Shown here in pieces: positions 47,849 through 59,585 of a stretch of DNA of 64,000 bases (position 1 is its first letter; each line of letters starts with the position of its first letter). Position numbers and translations under genes: made by a program. Below the pieces are notes generated by a model. That model did not search any database, was not told the origin of the DNA, and saw only the letters and a list, made by a program, of their open reading frames with translations. This DNA comes from Trametes villosa (taxonomy: Eukaryota; Basidiomycota; Agaricomycetes; Polyporales; Polyporaceae), in NCBI GenBank assembly GCA_002964805.2, contig PUDQ02000049.1, forward strand, positions 1 through 64,000, given 5' to 3'.

Positions 47849-49101
47849 GGTGTAGCTACTGGTTTGGATATAGTAAGACGATTAGTGCAGGATACGAAAA
47901 CGAGGTGAGTGGACGTACGATCAGGTAGTCTGAGTTCAGGGGCGAAATGTGCTGTGAGGCCGCAAGGCTACAGCTGTTTATATACCAGCACCTCTCACTA
48001 CGTGCATTCAGTATGGTTGAATAGGAAAATACTGGTGCTTGTCGAGGCGGCGACCGCTCGACGCGGGAGTCGGGGCCTTCAATGCGCCCGCCGCGATGTG
48101 TGCGCGAAGCGTCACTTGAATGGGTATTATAGTCGGTTAAAATCAAAAAAAACACGCGGATCAGTACTTGTATTACACCTGAGCGAGGCGAGGGCTCGCG
48201 ATCCAGCAAGTACTGTGTTGCATAACAAAACGATGCAAGTGGCTGGCCGCTGGGTGGCGGCGGGCGCGGAAGTTGTAGTCGTACTGAATACGGATGTGAA
48301 TAGCCGATAAATCGTAGGCGTTGATATTCTTCCTCGAAAACAGGTTGTCGATAGATGTATTAGGGAGCACAAAGACGGCAGCGCTGGTCAGACTCAAGGA
48401 AGCTCTCGTGGAGGAGCGTTGGTTCAAGTTGTCGCGGCGCTGGCTCGTGGCGCGCCTACCACGTGGCTTGGCCCAGATTGAGAGTGGCAAAGCCCCCAGG
48501 ACATGCCCAGCCACTGGCAACGCTCCCAGCAGCGTCGACCTCGTCGAACCTCACATGCACAGTCCATCCTATTCGCACTCGGCAGTTTCGTGCGGGAACA
48601 AAGGCAAGCCACCCATTCCAGCGGTATCTCTGCTGGATGTATCTCTTTTATACTGCATCTACTGCAGGGTGCCATTCATGATTGACAGGACACGCCGCCG
48701 ACTGGAACGCACTCTCACGAGCTGTTTAAAACAAGCTCAGGCTCACAATGGCGGGAAGCCTACCGTGTCGGCTTGTCCGCACATGTCACATTCAACGTTC
48801 CCTTTCTTCTCCTTGCCACGTCCCCAGCAATACCTGCATCGCGTACAGGCAGCGCTGAATCCTGCAACCAGCTCGGCTTCGCCTGATTGAAAGGCGGCCT
48901 GCTTGAACGGTATGTTGCCCGGCCAGACGTTTGCCCCGCAAATTCCCGAAGTGGACCAAACCTGTCAGGCTGAGTACGCAGCTGACCGCAGTGGCAGAGC
49001 AGGAGACAGCCCGTCCCGGCCTACGCATCTCCGCATAATCTCCGACGACGGCAGTTCGACCTCTACTCCCAGCAGCCCCACCCAGCTGCGGCGACATCAA
49101 C
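47849..49101. other. intergenic region between F-box gene 3 and thioesterase gene
   Basis: About 1.25 kb. A 189-residue plus-strand frame (48321-48890) is open but has no recognisable domain. The promoter of F-box gene 3 is at the left; the leader of the thioesterase gene is at the right. Confidence 0.4.
47977..47984 (-). promoter_or_regulatory. TATA box of F-box gene 3
   Basis: The minus strand reads tatataaa, 129 bases before the start codon at 47848; it is the strongest TATA match in the window. Confidence 0.55.
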
Positions 49102-50257
49102 ATGCCTTCCGAGGACCGCCTCGCCCACCTCCGCGCCTTCCCCCGAGCCCCGGCCCCGAACCACGACGCGTCGGCGGTCGAGAGCAACCTCCCGGAGCAG
49201 GACGTCGCGCTCCTCCAAAACATCCTCGCCTACCACGTCGCGCACCGCCCAAATAGCACCGTCTTCGGCAACCGCCAGGCGGACGGCCTCAAGCTCGTCG
49301 AAGCGTTCGTGCGGCCTCGGACTCGGAGGGAAGCACACGACGCCCCGGAGCGAGACAGTTCCCGTCAAGGACCAGGAACGCAGAAGCCTGAGGCGCAGCA
49401 GGAGCCCAAACCGGACGCGCTCGAGGCCGTGTCGGTGTGCGAGATCGTGGTCGAAGAAGGTAGGCCGCGTCCTTTCGCGGCGGCGCGGGAAGAGAACGCA
49501 ACGCAGCGCGACTGACTGACGCACGCGCCCCGCCCTGTTTGAAGACATGCTCAACGTCCACGGCGTGCTCTCTGGCGCCGCGGCGATGCTCCTCATCGAC
49601 ATGTAAGTCCGCGCACAAACGCGCTCGTGACCGCGCGTCCCCTCCCTTCGTATTGGACCCGATACGCTCCTGATGCTGACGATCGCTTGGCGCGTCCCAC
49701 AGCGGGACGTTTTCAGCCCTGTTCGCGTTGGGTGTCGTTACGGGCGTCGACCCCACTGGCTTCTCTGCGTCCATGAACCTCGTCTGGCACGCGCCCGCGA
49801 CCCGGTGCGTTCCTCGCGCTCGACTTGAGCTGTGCTAGGCCGACGCGTATTCTAACGAAATCTGGATACAACGCTGTTGCGCGCAGAGGAACAAAACTCC
49901 GCCTCGTGAGCACGTCGCTGACACTCAAGCCGCGGATGGCCGCCGCGCGCTGCGAGGTAGGCACCCCTCCGCTCGCACATCCGATCGTCGCCACAGCCAC
50001 TCACGCGGTCCACTGACACCCCTCCCCTCCCGCTTTCCCGCCCCGCCCCGGACGACTGCACGCTCGCGCTTGGCGGGCATACATATGTACCCGTGTAGGT
50101 GCTCGACGGGCAGGGGCGGCTGCTCATCTCTGCCACGCAGATGGTGTCGCCGATCCAGGGGCTCGCGGGGGAGGGCGCAGGCGCGGGTCGAGGCACGACG
50201 GCGAGGGCTGCCCGTAGCCCCGCAGTGGCTGTCCCCGCCGGACGAGCGAAGCTGTAG
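49102..50257 (+). CDS. hotdog-fold thioesterase (PaaI/ACOT13-like)
   Basis: Five exons: 49102-49459, 49545-49602, 49703-49804, 49887-49956 and 50099-50257; introns range from 82 to 142 bases and all keep the frame. The hotdog domain starts in exon 2: DMLNVHGVLSGAAAMLLIDIG, where the NVHG...G...D pattern forms the acyl-CoA thioesterase active-site helix. Then come GFSASMNLVWHAPATRGTK, LVSTSLTLKPRMAAARCEV and GRLLISATQMVSPI. The enzyme should hydrolyse acyl-CoA esters, in mitochondria or cytosol. The first exon encodes an unusual lead of about 120 residues, polar and Glu/Gln/Arg-rich, with no clear domain. The C-terminus after the domain is a short Ala/Gly-rich tail. Confidence 0.82.
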
Positions 50258-50699
50258 CACGTTCTGGGGATCGGGTTGTGTGCGTGCGTGCGTCGGTGCC
50301 GGTTGTAGGCGTGTATGTATGTACTCTTGGCACGGAGGCTGAACGTCGAGCGGTTCACGCTGCGCGGGTAGGGGAGGCCGCGGGCCATCGGGCGTGGTGT
50401 GGCGATATACAATGTATTACACAGTGCACGCGAGGTGCTCCCAGTAAGATGCGATGTGAGCTAGTGTGGGCGGTGGTAGGTAGCGAGGGGAGCGTCTGAG
50501 TATGAGATGAGGGAGAGGCGGGACGGCGGTGATGTAGACTATGCGTGGGAGGAGGGGGCGATGCGAGCAGTGTCACATGCAGAACGCAGAACGTAGGTAC
50601 TCAAAGCACGACGAATAACGATACAGAATGCACGGGAGAGGAGAGCGTCCATAGGGATGGGAGGGTATGGATGCGGATGAGGGGTAGGTGAGGTAGGGC
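50258..50699. other. convergent intergenic region thioesterase / Stealth gene
   Basis: About 440 bases of 3' flanking sequence between converging genes. Nothing further recognised. Confidence 0.4.
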
Positions 50700-53288
50700 T
50701 TACTGGCCGGGCGCGTCAGACTCCCAGGATGCGGGCTGTGGCCAGCGCTTCTCTTGCCAGTCGTAAAAGAGGTTGGCGACGCGCTGGTCGTCGCGCCCGA
50801 GGTCGTCGTTCACGCACAGCAGCGCGAGGTCGCCCTTTTCGTCGATCTCCTTCAGTGCGTTGCGGACTTGCGGGTAGCTCAGTAGCCGCTCGAAAACGGA
50901 GGGGGTCTCGCCGACGACGTAGCGGTAGCGTTGGAGGAGCATGAGCGTCCAGTCGCGGATGTTGGAGGTGTGCGCCTCCTTCATGACGTCCCGCAGGGCG
51001 AACCGGCCGTTGTGCCAGTCGTCGACTAGGGGGAGGTGGGGGATGAACCCTTCAGGGGTTGGTGAGGGGTCTGCGATGATTATACGGCGGTCGTCAGATG
51101 GGAGGAATGCGCTCAGGCCGAGGGGTCCGCTGGCTTTCACGAGAGCAAGGATGGCTAGGAGACGGTAAGCGAACCACAGGTGATACTGAAGAGCTCTGCA
51201 CGTACCACAGTCGCCGCATTCTGTCCTCTCGAAGGCGATGTGATTGAATACGTCGCTCGCGCTCGGCGCGCCGCCATCCGCACCTTTTATGTCAAAGCAC
51301 TCGTCGCGCTTAACGGTACACTCTGGTCGTGCGTCGTCAAGCCCGAACGCGGGGAAGCCGTTCTTCGTCTTCTTATCATAGTGGCCGTACGCGTAGCCAT
51401 CCAGTGACGCTGAGTGTGTGTTCTGTGTGAGAAGGCGGACTCGCAGAAAAATCGGAAGGACGTACAGAAGATGTACTCGGTGCGGACGTTCGTCTCGTAC
51501 CCCGCGTCCTTCAAGTTCGCAGTAACGCGATCCGAATGCAGCGTCTCTCTAGGGTACGCCTCCACGCGCACCTCGCCACCCTCATCCAGCCCGCCAAGCT
51601 CATGCCACGCCCTCGCCGCCTCCGCGCTGCCCCAGCTATCGTCTAGCCCACCGATGCGCCCGACGACCCACGCCCAGAGAAGCGCCTCGCGCGCGCGCTC
51701 AACGATGTAGTGCGCGTGGATGAACATCTGGTAGAAGTCCCCGTCGCCGGCGACGGTCTCGCGGAACGCGTGTGTCGCGCTCTTCGCGAGCTCGTCCGGC
51801 CAGACGAGCGCGAGCTCCTGCAGGATGGCGAAGGAGACGGCTTTGGCTTCGTGCACAACGTACGGCCGGTGGCGCGCGCCAAACCGGTTGCCTGTAGGGG
51901 AAAGTGAAGGTAAGGGGGAGGGGGGACAGTGGGTGAGCCGGCGGTCGGACGGAGGGTGCTGCGGTGGGGACTTACTGAGCAGCCAGTTGGACTCGCCCAT
52001 GCTGCGCCATTCGCCCTCGACGCCTCGGCCGGGCCTGTCGGGGCTCACTTGCAGGCCCTCCTGCAAGCGCAGCACAATTCCGTAGGCTGTGAAAAACACG
52101 TCAAATTCGTACGCGCTTGAGCGGATTTTGTCTTATGTATTTGTAGACTCACGCGAGGTGTAAAAGCTGACCGGCGTCAGTGATGCCATCATGTAAAAGT
52201 CGTCATTCTATAATTAACGGTATGAGCGCGGATGGAGCACGACCGGAGATAGGCCGCTGACCATGTAGATGCTGCGGAGGGCCGTGAGCGACGGAGAACG
52301 CGAGGCGTTGTGTGAACGGCTTACAATGATTCAGAGACGTCTTGGAGGTGACTAAATTGGGTCTCTATGGCATAACTGCGCGCGACGGTCAGAGACGGGG
52401 AGGTTAGGGCCGAAGTGGAGATACCCACCTATTGAAGATAGTATCGTTGTACGGATCGAAGAAGTGCGCGTGGTGAGTGAGGGAGAGCTGGATGTTGCCG
52501 TCTTGCCACTGAGTCGAGTGATCGGCGGTCTGGAGCCACTGGGGCTGCAAGCCGAGTCGCCAGTAACCAGCGCCAGGGTCAGGGAAGGTGTGATTGGAGG
52601 TGCCTTGTTCGGGGTAGTAGAAATCGGAGGTGAGGATGCGGAAACGGTTGGTGTAGGGACGGAAGTTGGCAAGGACGGAGCGGATGGAGTGTCGCAGTTC
52701 GTCATGGTCACTAGTGGCGCGCGCTGTTGGTCAGGGCGAAGAGATGCCGAGCGGCTGTACTCACCGGAACATCCGGGCGGGATTGTTCTTCTTGATTGGC
52801 CGGTAGGGGTCGTCGGGGGCGAAGGAGTTTATGGTGCGCTCCCTCGCGTCCGCGAAGAGCGGGTCGGAGCCGTTCACCCACGTCCAGAGGACGTCCATTG
52901 GGATGGGGCCATATGAATCATGGCACAGCGCGCCGGTGGCGTAGTACGCGTCGAGGCAGCTTGCAGGGAGGTCCCGAACTGGCCGGAGTCTGGGACGCGC
53001 GGAGGTAGGGAGGGCGTCCGGCACGGGGATGGCTATGTAGGCCGGCTGGTAGCCGGGGTCGACGGCGTACTCGAAGTCGTCGTCGAGGTCGTCATGGTGT
53101 GTGGCGGAGAGCTTGAGGAAGAGGAGGAGGGTGAGGAGGGAGGAGGTGGCGATGAGGGCGTAAATGGCGCGTCTGCGGGTGAAGTGGGCGCGGAGAGACG
53201 CGGGGCCTGGGCCGCGGTGGCGGGACGGCGACCAGGCGTACTCCTGCGGTGAGATCTGGGCGAGGGGGATGTAAGTGGCGGAGGTCAT
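50700..53288 (-). CDS. Stealth-family glycan phosphotransferase (XPT1-like)
   Basis: Type II membrane enzyme of the secretory pathway, related to Cryptococcus xylosylphosphotransferase Xpt1 and to GlcNAc-phosphotransferase. The start at 53288 gives a cytosolic tail MTSATYIPLAQISPQEYAW and a single anchor AIYALIATSSLLTLLLFLKL (about residues 41-60), followed by a lumenal stem. Stealth region CR1 is IPMDVLWTWVNGSDPLF (near 52890). CR2 begins DHDELRHSIRSVLANFRPY (near 52700), with the Asp-His-Asp-Glu-Leu-Arg core, and ends near a predicted NDDFYM (near 52190). CR3 is the HRPYVVHEAKAVSFAILQEL block (near 51860) with FRETVAGDGDF. The C-terminal region carries YAYGHYDKKTKNGFPAFG and FERTECGDC. The enzyme likely transfers a sugar-phosphate onto mannose-containing glycans. 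Several introns are present (near 52760, 52430, 51970 and 51190). The exact donor sugar cannot be told from sequence. Confidence 0.85.
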
Positions 53289-53890
53289 GACCCGCGCGGG
53301 CGGGGGCGCATGTGCGTCGAGCTAGGAGGGGGCGAAGGCGGTCGTGTGAGCGGGGCAGGGCGAGACGAATATACTTTAACACACACCGGAGGCGCTGGCG
53401 ATCGCGGCAGAGATCAGGGACGTCCGTCCCATCACACAGCAGAACACAACTCCCCACCTCTGCCGTGCGCAGACACTCAAGCCGCCGCAGTCGTCCGCCG
53501 CCACGACCTCCCTGCCAGCGCCCGGATGCTGCGCGTGCGCACCCTCGGCCGTCGTATTTATGGCCGCGCCCACTGGGTCGCGTATCTCGCGAGACCGTGC
53601 GGACGGCGAGGGCGGGGAGGAGGAGGAGGAGGAGGCGGGGGATGCCAAGGGGCGCGAGAGAGGCACGGCCCGAAGAGGGAATAAGCCGGGGTCGGCAGCT
53701 CGGCAGCGCCCACTGCGACGGTCCACACCGAGACGCGGTCGTGTGCACCTCCCCCCGCCCGCTCTTGGCTTGCTCCCCGATCAGCCACGCCCACTCTCTC
53801 AAGCAAGGCCAAGATCATCTATTATTCAACCCGGCTACATCCCACCTAGCTGCCACCCCGACTCTCCCGCCCCCGCCGCGCGCCCGGCTC
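53289..53890. other. intergenic region between Stealth gene and RRP6
   Basis: About 600 bases. On the minus strand an ataaatac lies near 53558-53565, about 270 bases before the Stealth start. A GA-rich tract (53608-53640) is present. No gene was recognised. Confidence 0.4.
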
Positions 53891-56800
53891 TCAGCGGAAC
53901 GTCCGCGACTGGTTCCCCTGCTTCACCTCGCTGTGCGCCTTCGGCGGCGCCGGGAAGTTCCCGTAGAATGACGTCTCCTTGCCTATATCATGGTCAGATA
54001 CGACTCCTGATAAACAGCGACGGTGCTCACCTTGCTGCTTCCTCTTCTTCCTCCCACCGCGCACATCTGTCCTCTCGTGATCCGACCCGTCGTCCAGGAT
54101 GTTCGACACCGTCCCATAGTCAAACTCCTCAACCTCCTCCACGCCTCCGCTGCCCTCGCCCTCGCCTGCTTGCGCCTCCGCAGCGCTGACGGCATGCTCG
54201 CCCTTCTCGCCGGTCCGCTTGCGCTTCTTCGCCTTCCGCTGTCCCACCACCACTATCGTGTCGTCCACCGGCTCCGGCACCGCGTTCGCTCGCTGCCCGG
54301 CCGGTACGAACGCCATCTCAACCGCCCCATCCTCCGCCTTGAGAACGCCTTCGTCGCTCGCAGCTGCGCCCGTAACCTTCGGTTGCACGACCTGCGGCAC
54401 GGCTGGTGCGATGACCAGCGTCCGGTGGATACGAGCCGCAGCCTCGACAAACCGCGGTCGCCTGCTCACCGCATCTGATCTCCGAGCCTGGTCATTCGCC
54501 AACGTCAGCACCGTTCAAATTCAATCACGCCGCGCGAACGAACCTTCTGTGCGGGTCCACCCAGCAGCGTGCTTCGCGATGCGACTATTGACGGCGCGGT
54601 GGGAAGCACGCTGTTTCGCCGCAACGAGGGCCCGAACAGACTCGATGACGTCGCAGTGATTGTGGACGCTGCGTTCACCGACGTGTGAGCGATAGGCCGC
54701 CAAGAGGAACCGGTCTAAGGTGACAGCACTCACTGCTGGCCCACAAGGCCGGCGACGCGCTGGACGCTATCGCTCGTGAATTCGGCATCTCGGCGGCGGC
54801 CTGATCAGTGGACATCGCCACCTCCTGGCCCCCGCTCGGCTCCGGCGCCGATGGAGGCTTTTCTGCAGACGTGGGCGCGCCGAGCGTCCTCTTCACCGTC
54901 TCGCGTATCGCATCAAGCAATTCCTTGGCACGCCGTCGAATCACCGGCGGCACGGGGTGGAAGACGGAGAGCAGCGCCGCCATGTCTGCGGGCGTCCGTT
55001 CGGCCAGGCTGAACAGGTAGTGGTTTGGGAGCACGTATCTGGGACGTAGCTATCAGTATTGTGGTTTTGTTGAAGATATCTGGGACTCACCTTGTGCTTT
55101 CGTCTTCTTCTCGTGCGATGCGGTCTCGCCAGCCATGGATGGTGCGGTACACTTCGCGCTGGACGTTGGCCGCGGCGCCCTCGCGGTCGGTCGATGCCGC
55201 CATGAGCGTCGCCTTGTTCCACTTACGCGCCAGGGTGTCCCAGCCGCCAGGTCCGCTGCCGCCCTCGGTGTCGTAAAACTCCTTTTCGTATACCCGGAGC
55301 GCGGTGTCTTCAGACCGAGACAGAACCTCTCGCACGAGGGCGTGTGCGGGAGGATATGACGTCTCGGGAGTGGGCGTCGCGGCGGAGGAACTGGGGCTTT
55401 GGGCGCGAGACTGGGCGCGGGATTGGGCGCGGTCGAGGAGGGCGTTCCGGAGGTTGTCGTAGATGAAGAGGAGGAAGTGGGTATCGGAACGTGCGTACTG
55501 CAGCATCTCCTCGGGTAACGGCCTGCGGGATCTAGTAAGTAGATGATACAACACAAATAGCATATATGCACACCGTATTCGCCAGTCCGCAAGTTGGTAC
55601 CGCTTGTCAGCGGTAAAATCGCAGTACATCTCCAGCAGCGTGGCGAGCCCATGTCGAGGGAAGTCTACATCGCAAGTTAGTATCAAGTGATAGAAACTGC
55701 GTTATTACGCACCGAGTACTTTGGAGGCGTGATAAGTGTCGAACAGGTTGACTACGTAGAGATTGAAATCTTGCTGCAGCCAGACGATGTCGCTCTCCGC
55801 GCCATGGAACACCTTCACGATGTTCGGATCCGTGAAGACCTCGTTCAACTCTTCCATCTCGTCACGCAGCGCGAGCGTGTCGACGACAAAGTCGCGCTCG
55901 CGCGTGCTGATCTGCATGAGGCAGACGAAGCCGCCGAAGGTGCGGTAGCTGTGGTACTCGAGGTCGACGGCGATCTCGGGCGCGCCGCGCAGCTGCTCGA
56001 GCATGACCGCGAACTCGGCGGGCGTAGAGACCCAGGAGAAGGGGGTGGACTCGAAGGATTGCGGGGAGATGGGCGGGGCGGGGGCGAACATGCGCGAGGG
56101 GTAGGATATGTGCTTGATCTCGTAGCGGTAGGGGTGGAGGCTGCGGAAAGTTAGCTTGGGCGAGGCATATTGGCACAGTCTGACTACTCACGAGCTTGAC
56201 GAGCCTTCCTCTTCGCCATCCTCCTGAAGGTTGTAGCCGAGCGGCACTTTTGCGTTGTACTTGTGCCGGATGGTGGGACGCCACAGAACGCCGTTAGTGT
56301 TGTCCACTTTTCTCTTGAAGGAGAGCTGGGGTTTGGGGAGGTGCGCTGCATGCTGCAGGGATGGGTCGAGGCGGCCTGGGAGAACGTTGCTCTTCTTGGG
56401 CTAGGAGGAAGTGAGATGGGGAGCCTGCAGACGGAAGCGAGCGTGTAGACTGACCTTGGCGGCGACGGGGGCGACGTTCACTGCGATCGCAGGTGCCTTG
56501 AAGTTCCCGAGGAACTCGTCCAAGCTGATATCCTAACGGCGGAGGGAGTTCATGAGTGTAACAGACGAGAGCATGAGGCGCACATACAGCTCTCTCGAGA
56601 AGCTGGTCCACGGAATCCACTACTAGCGAGTGGAAGTGGTCGACCACATCGTCTTGAGACTCAAGGCGGGCCTTCCCCTTCCCGCGCGCACTCGCCGAGC
56701 TACTGGCGGTAGACGCAAGGTTGAGGAGCTTGTTCGTGATGGAGAGGACGCGCGCAGAGCATTGGTCGAGCTCTTTTGCGAAGTCCGGGTGCACGGAGCG

Positions 56801-56920
56801 GTGGAAGGGGATGTCAGCGGGCAGACCGAGGGCGGCGCGCGTCGCCTTGAGTGCGCTGCCCTGCAGTTGTGTGTTGTAGTCGTTGAAGGACGCCGAGGAG
56901 ATGTTAGAGGGCCCAGACAT
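53891..56920 (-). CDS. RRP6: nuclear exosome 3'-5' exoribonuclease RRP6 / EXOSC10
   Basis: Catalytic subunit of the nuclear exosome that trims rRNA, snRNA and snoRNA precursors and degrades aberrant RNA. The start at 56920 gives MSGPSNISSASFNDYN, within an N-terminal PMC2NT-type region that binds the Rrp47 partner. The DEDDy exonuclease domain shows VDLEYHSYRTFGGFVCLM (Asp and Glu; near 55965), FHGAESDIVWLQ (Asp; near 55815) and LADWRIR followed by the PLPEEMLQYARSDTHFLL block (Tyr and Asp; near 55520). All catalytic residues are present. An HRDC domain follows, ending near NHYLFSLAERTPADMAALL and ARRRAKELL-like helices (near 54960). The C-terminal tail is charged with basic clusters (KAKKRKRTG, RKKRKQQ) that suit nuclear localisation. 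Stop TGA at 53891-53893. The start is about 160 bases from the RPAP3-like gene, on the opposite strand. Confidence 0.93.
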
Positions 56921-57081
56921 GGCTGGCGAATGCGCCCAGGACAAGGGCAGGAGGAGGGGAGGACGAGCGCGGCGCGTCTGAATTTTCGAAGTCGGTGAGC
57001 ACGTGCTCGCTTCTGCGCGACTCGCGTCCTCCGCCACAGCCCACTCCTCTCCCTCCCTCCACCACCACCGCTCGCGACAAC
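56921..57081. promoter_or_regulatory. shared divergent promoter, RRP6 / RPAP3-like
   Basis: Only 161 bases separate the two start codons, so both core promoters overlap. The right half is a CT-rich tract on the plus strand. No TATA element is evident. Confidence 0.5.
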
Positions 57082-58562
57082 ATGTCCAACAAGGCGCAAG
57101 TAGAGAAGGACAAGGTGAGTTTACACACCGCAATCATTACGCTACGCGCGCTCATCGTATGGGATAGGGAAACGAGGCGTTCAAGGCGGGCGACTTCCCG
57201 AAAGCGATCGGTCATTATACTGCGGCCTTCATCGCGGATCCCTCCAACGCTACCTATCCTCTCAATCGCGCCGCCGCATATCTCAAACTAGGCAAGTAAG
57301 TACGTGTCATACTCGATTCTTCGATCCCTGCCCCCTCCTGATACCTCGTCCGCAGGAACGAGGACGCGGAAAGAGACTGTGATGCCGTCCTGCGGTTAGA
57401 CGGCAAAAACGTGAAAGGGCATTTCCGGAGGGGTCAGGCACGCGTGGCGTTGCAGATGCTGCGCGAAGCGGAGGCAGGTACGCGAAATTCCCGCTCTTCA
57501 CCGCACCTTTTCATTCATACTGTGATAGATTTCTCGGCGACGCTCAAGCTCGACCCCGCGAACCAGGCCGCAAAACAGGAGCTGAAGAAGGTGCAGGATG
57601 CCCTGAAAGCCATTCCATCGCAACCAAAGCAGGTATGTCCTCAACGTCCGAGGCGGCGCTCAGGCTGTCTGAAGGTACGCCGTTAGCGGACGCCCATCGA
57701 TATCTCTGCGAAAAGTCCACCGCCATCCGCGCTTCCTGCCACACCTCCCCCCAAACGCCGGCGCATACCGATCCAGATTGTGGAACCTGAGCCGCCAGCC
57801 GCGTCAACGAGTGCCCCATCTTCCTCCAGCAAGTCCACGCATGATTCTCTTCTGACCCCGGTGTCCTCGCGAGCTCTACCTCAATCGGCGCCTTCTGCCG
57901 TTCAGGCGGATGCCGTCCCGCCACCCGCTTCCATATCTGCCCCACCCAAACCTCCGCCTCAGACGTTCCGTGAAGCGCGTGCAGCGAGAGAGGAAACACG
58001 ATACCGAGGCGGCATATTCAAGGCGGACGGGTCATCGCAGCTGTTCAAGTCGGGTTCCCCCGCGCAGGCGGAGCAGAATGGGAGCAGCAGCAGCGCGCCC
58101 AAACGCGAACCCCCTGAAACCCTCGTAGCGTTCACGAGTTTGTGGAATTCATTGATTACCGAAGAAGAGCGGTGGGAGGTTCTCCGGGTAGGTGCGCCAC
58201 CATCGTCATCTCGGACTGATGCTGATGTTCTCTCCCTTCAGCAAATCCCAGCTACGCGCCTGCCGGTGCTGTTCAAGACGTCCTTGGATGCATCTATCCT
58301 GGGAGCGATCCTTCGCAGCTTGCGCGTAGCATTGACGGATGCGCCGGGCGATGCCGAGCGGTTGAACGTGGTGCGCGCGTATATGGTCAACTTGCCCCGG
58401 GTGCCGCGCTTCCGCACGGTGTCTCTCATGATGAGCACCGAGGAGAGCGAGAATGCGCAGGCGATCTGGGACATGCTGGGCCGATATCAGGGCGACGGGG
58501 TGGAGGGGCAGATGGAGAAGCGGAAAGAAGACGGGTCGAAGTCTGCCTGGGGTTGCACTTGA
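57082..58562 (+). CDS. RPAP3-like TPR co-chaperone (R2TP-associated)
   Basis: Adaptor that couples Hsp90/Hsp70 to the R2TP complex for assembly of RNA polymerases, snoRNPs and PIKK kinases. The start MSNKAQVEKDK runs into a three-unit TPR domain across short introns: GNEAFKAGDFPKAIGHYTAA, YPLNRAAAYLKLGKNEDAER, then VKGHFRRGQARVALQML and FSATLKLDPANQAAKQELKK. A Ser/Pro-rich linker follows. The conserved RPAP3 C-terminal domain is PPETLVAFTSLWNSLITEEE...PATRLPVLF and ends with a helix ENAQAIWDMLGRY (58100-58480). A 54-base insertion at 58188-58241 has intron borders (gtaggt...ttcag), a length divisible by three and no stop, so it may be spliced or retained. Stop TGA at 58560-58562. Confidence 0.88.
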
Positions 58563-59223
58563 ATGGTAGTATTGACATTTTTGAGCGGCTGCGGTAGTGT
58601 ATGACTTTCACGACGGGCAAGGCGCTTGAACGGGTGCAAGGAAATGCGCGCAAAACGCGTCCCTGCAGCAATCCTGGCGGGATCATTTCATTTGGTGGGA
58701 TAGAGAGTAAGGTATCAAAAACCTGTATTCCTCAGTGAATTGAAATAGGATCTTACGTGGTGGCAGTGAGAAACACTCAGTCGTCGTGCAGTGGTCGAAG
58801 ACTCATATTGCAGCTAATCTACCTGTGGTGAGAAACCCTGATGTATAAGGTGAGATGGTATTAAAGAGAAGAAATAGTAGTGCAAGCTCACCTCAGTCGT
58901 CATGGTCAAAGACTGAGGGACAAGAGAGCCTGCACAGCACGGAAACACCACACATGACAGTTTTGTGGGGGGGGGGTCCATCCGGGAAGCGCCCGCGTGC
59001 TCCGCGGCCGCGGTCTTATGGGTGTCCAAGGTCATACATTCTGCAAACTCGAGAGATTGGAATTACAGCACCCTTTATATGGACAACAGAAATATAGATG
59101 TGGTACAGCCATGCATCAGCGAACTGGGCGACTTTAGTAGAGTATACTATCCAGTACTATCACGGCTTTCAATCGCTGTAATGTCAATCGTAGCAGAATG
59201 TGTATTATAACCGAGTGGCCATG

Positions 59224-59243
59224 AGTGGCAGTGCACTGCCACT
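59224..59243. repeat. 20-base perfect palindrome
   Basis: The ten bases agtggcagtg are followed directly by their reverse complement cactgccact, with no loop. Symmetry stops at the next base on each side. Confidence 0.7.
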
Positions 59244-59566
59244 GGCCGGCATCAACTGTAGTGCACAATCATATCGGCCGGGGGCCTATCGCTTCCTTGC
59301 TTTGCGGGCGGGATATGATAATGGGCTATCACGACTGAGGGGGCAGGCTGTAGTGCAAGATTGGTATTATTGACTCAGGAGGTTCACTATCGTGTGTTGT
59401 AGGACCACGGTGCTCGCCGTACTGGCTGGCAGTTGGCTCTCCTAACCTGGGCCTTACACTGTCTGACTTGGCAGTAACCGACATTGATTTATTGAAAAAT
59501 GCAGTATCTTACAAAGTGTAGTCTACATTCGGGACATGGGTTGAGTCTCCTCGGTGGCTATCGGTG

Positions 59567-59585
59567 TATATATATATATATATAT
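59567..59585. repeat. TA dinucleotide microsatellite
   Basis: About nine consecutive TA units in AT-rich non-coding sequence. Confidence 0.8.

Noticed and set aside
48321..48890. 189-residue plus-strand frame
   Set aside because: No domain or splice pattern; composition irregular.
58774..58916. Possible tandem regulatory repeat
   Set aside because: Only two degenerate copies with mismatches and a gap; too weak to call an element.
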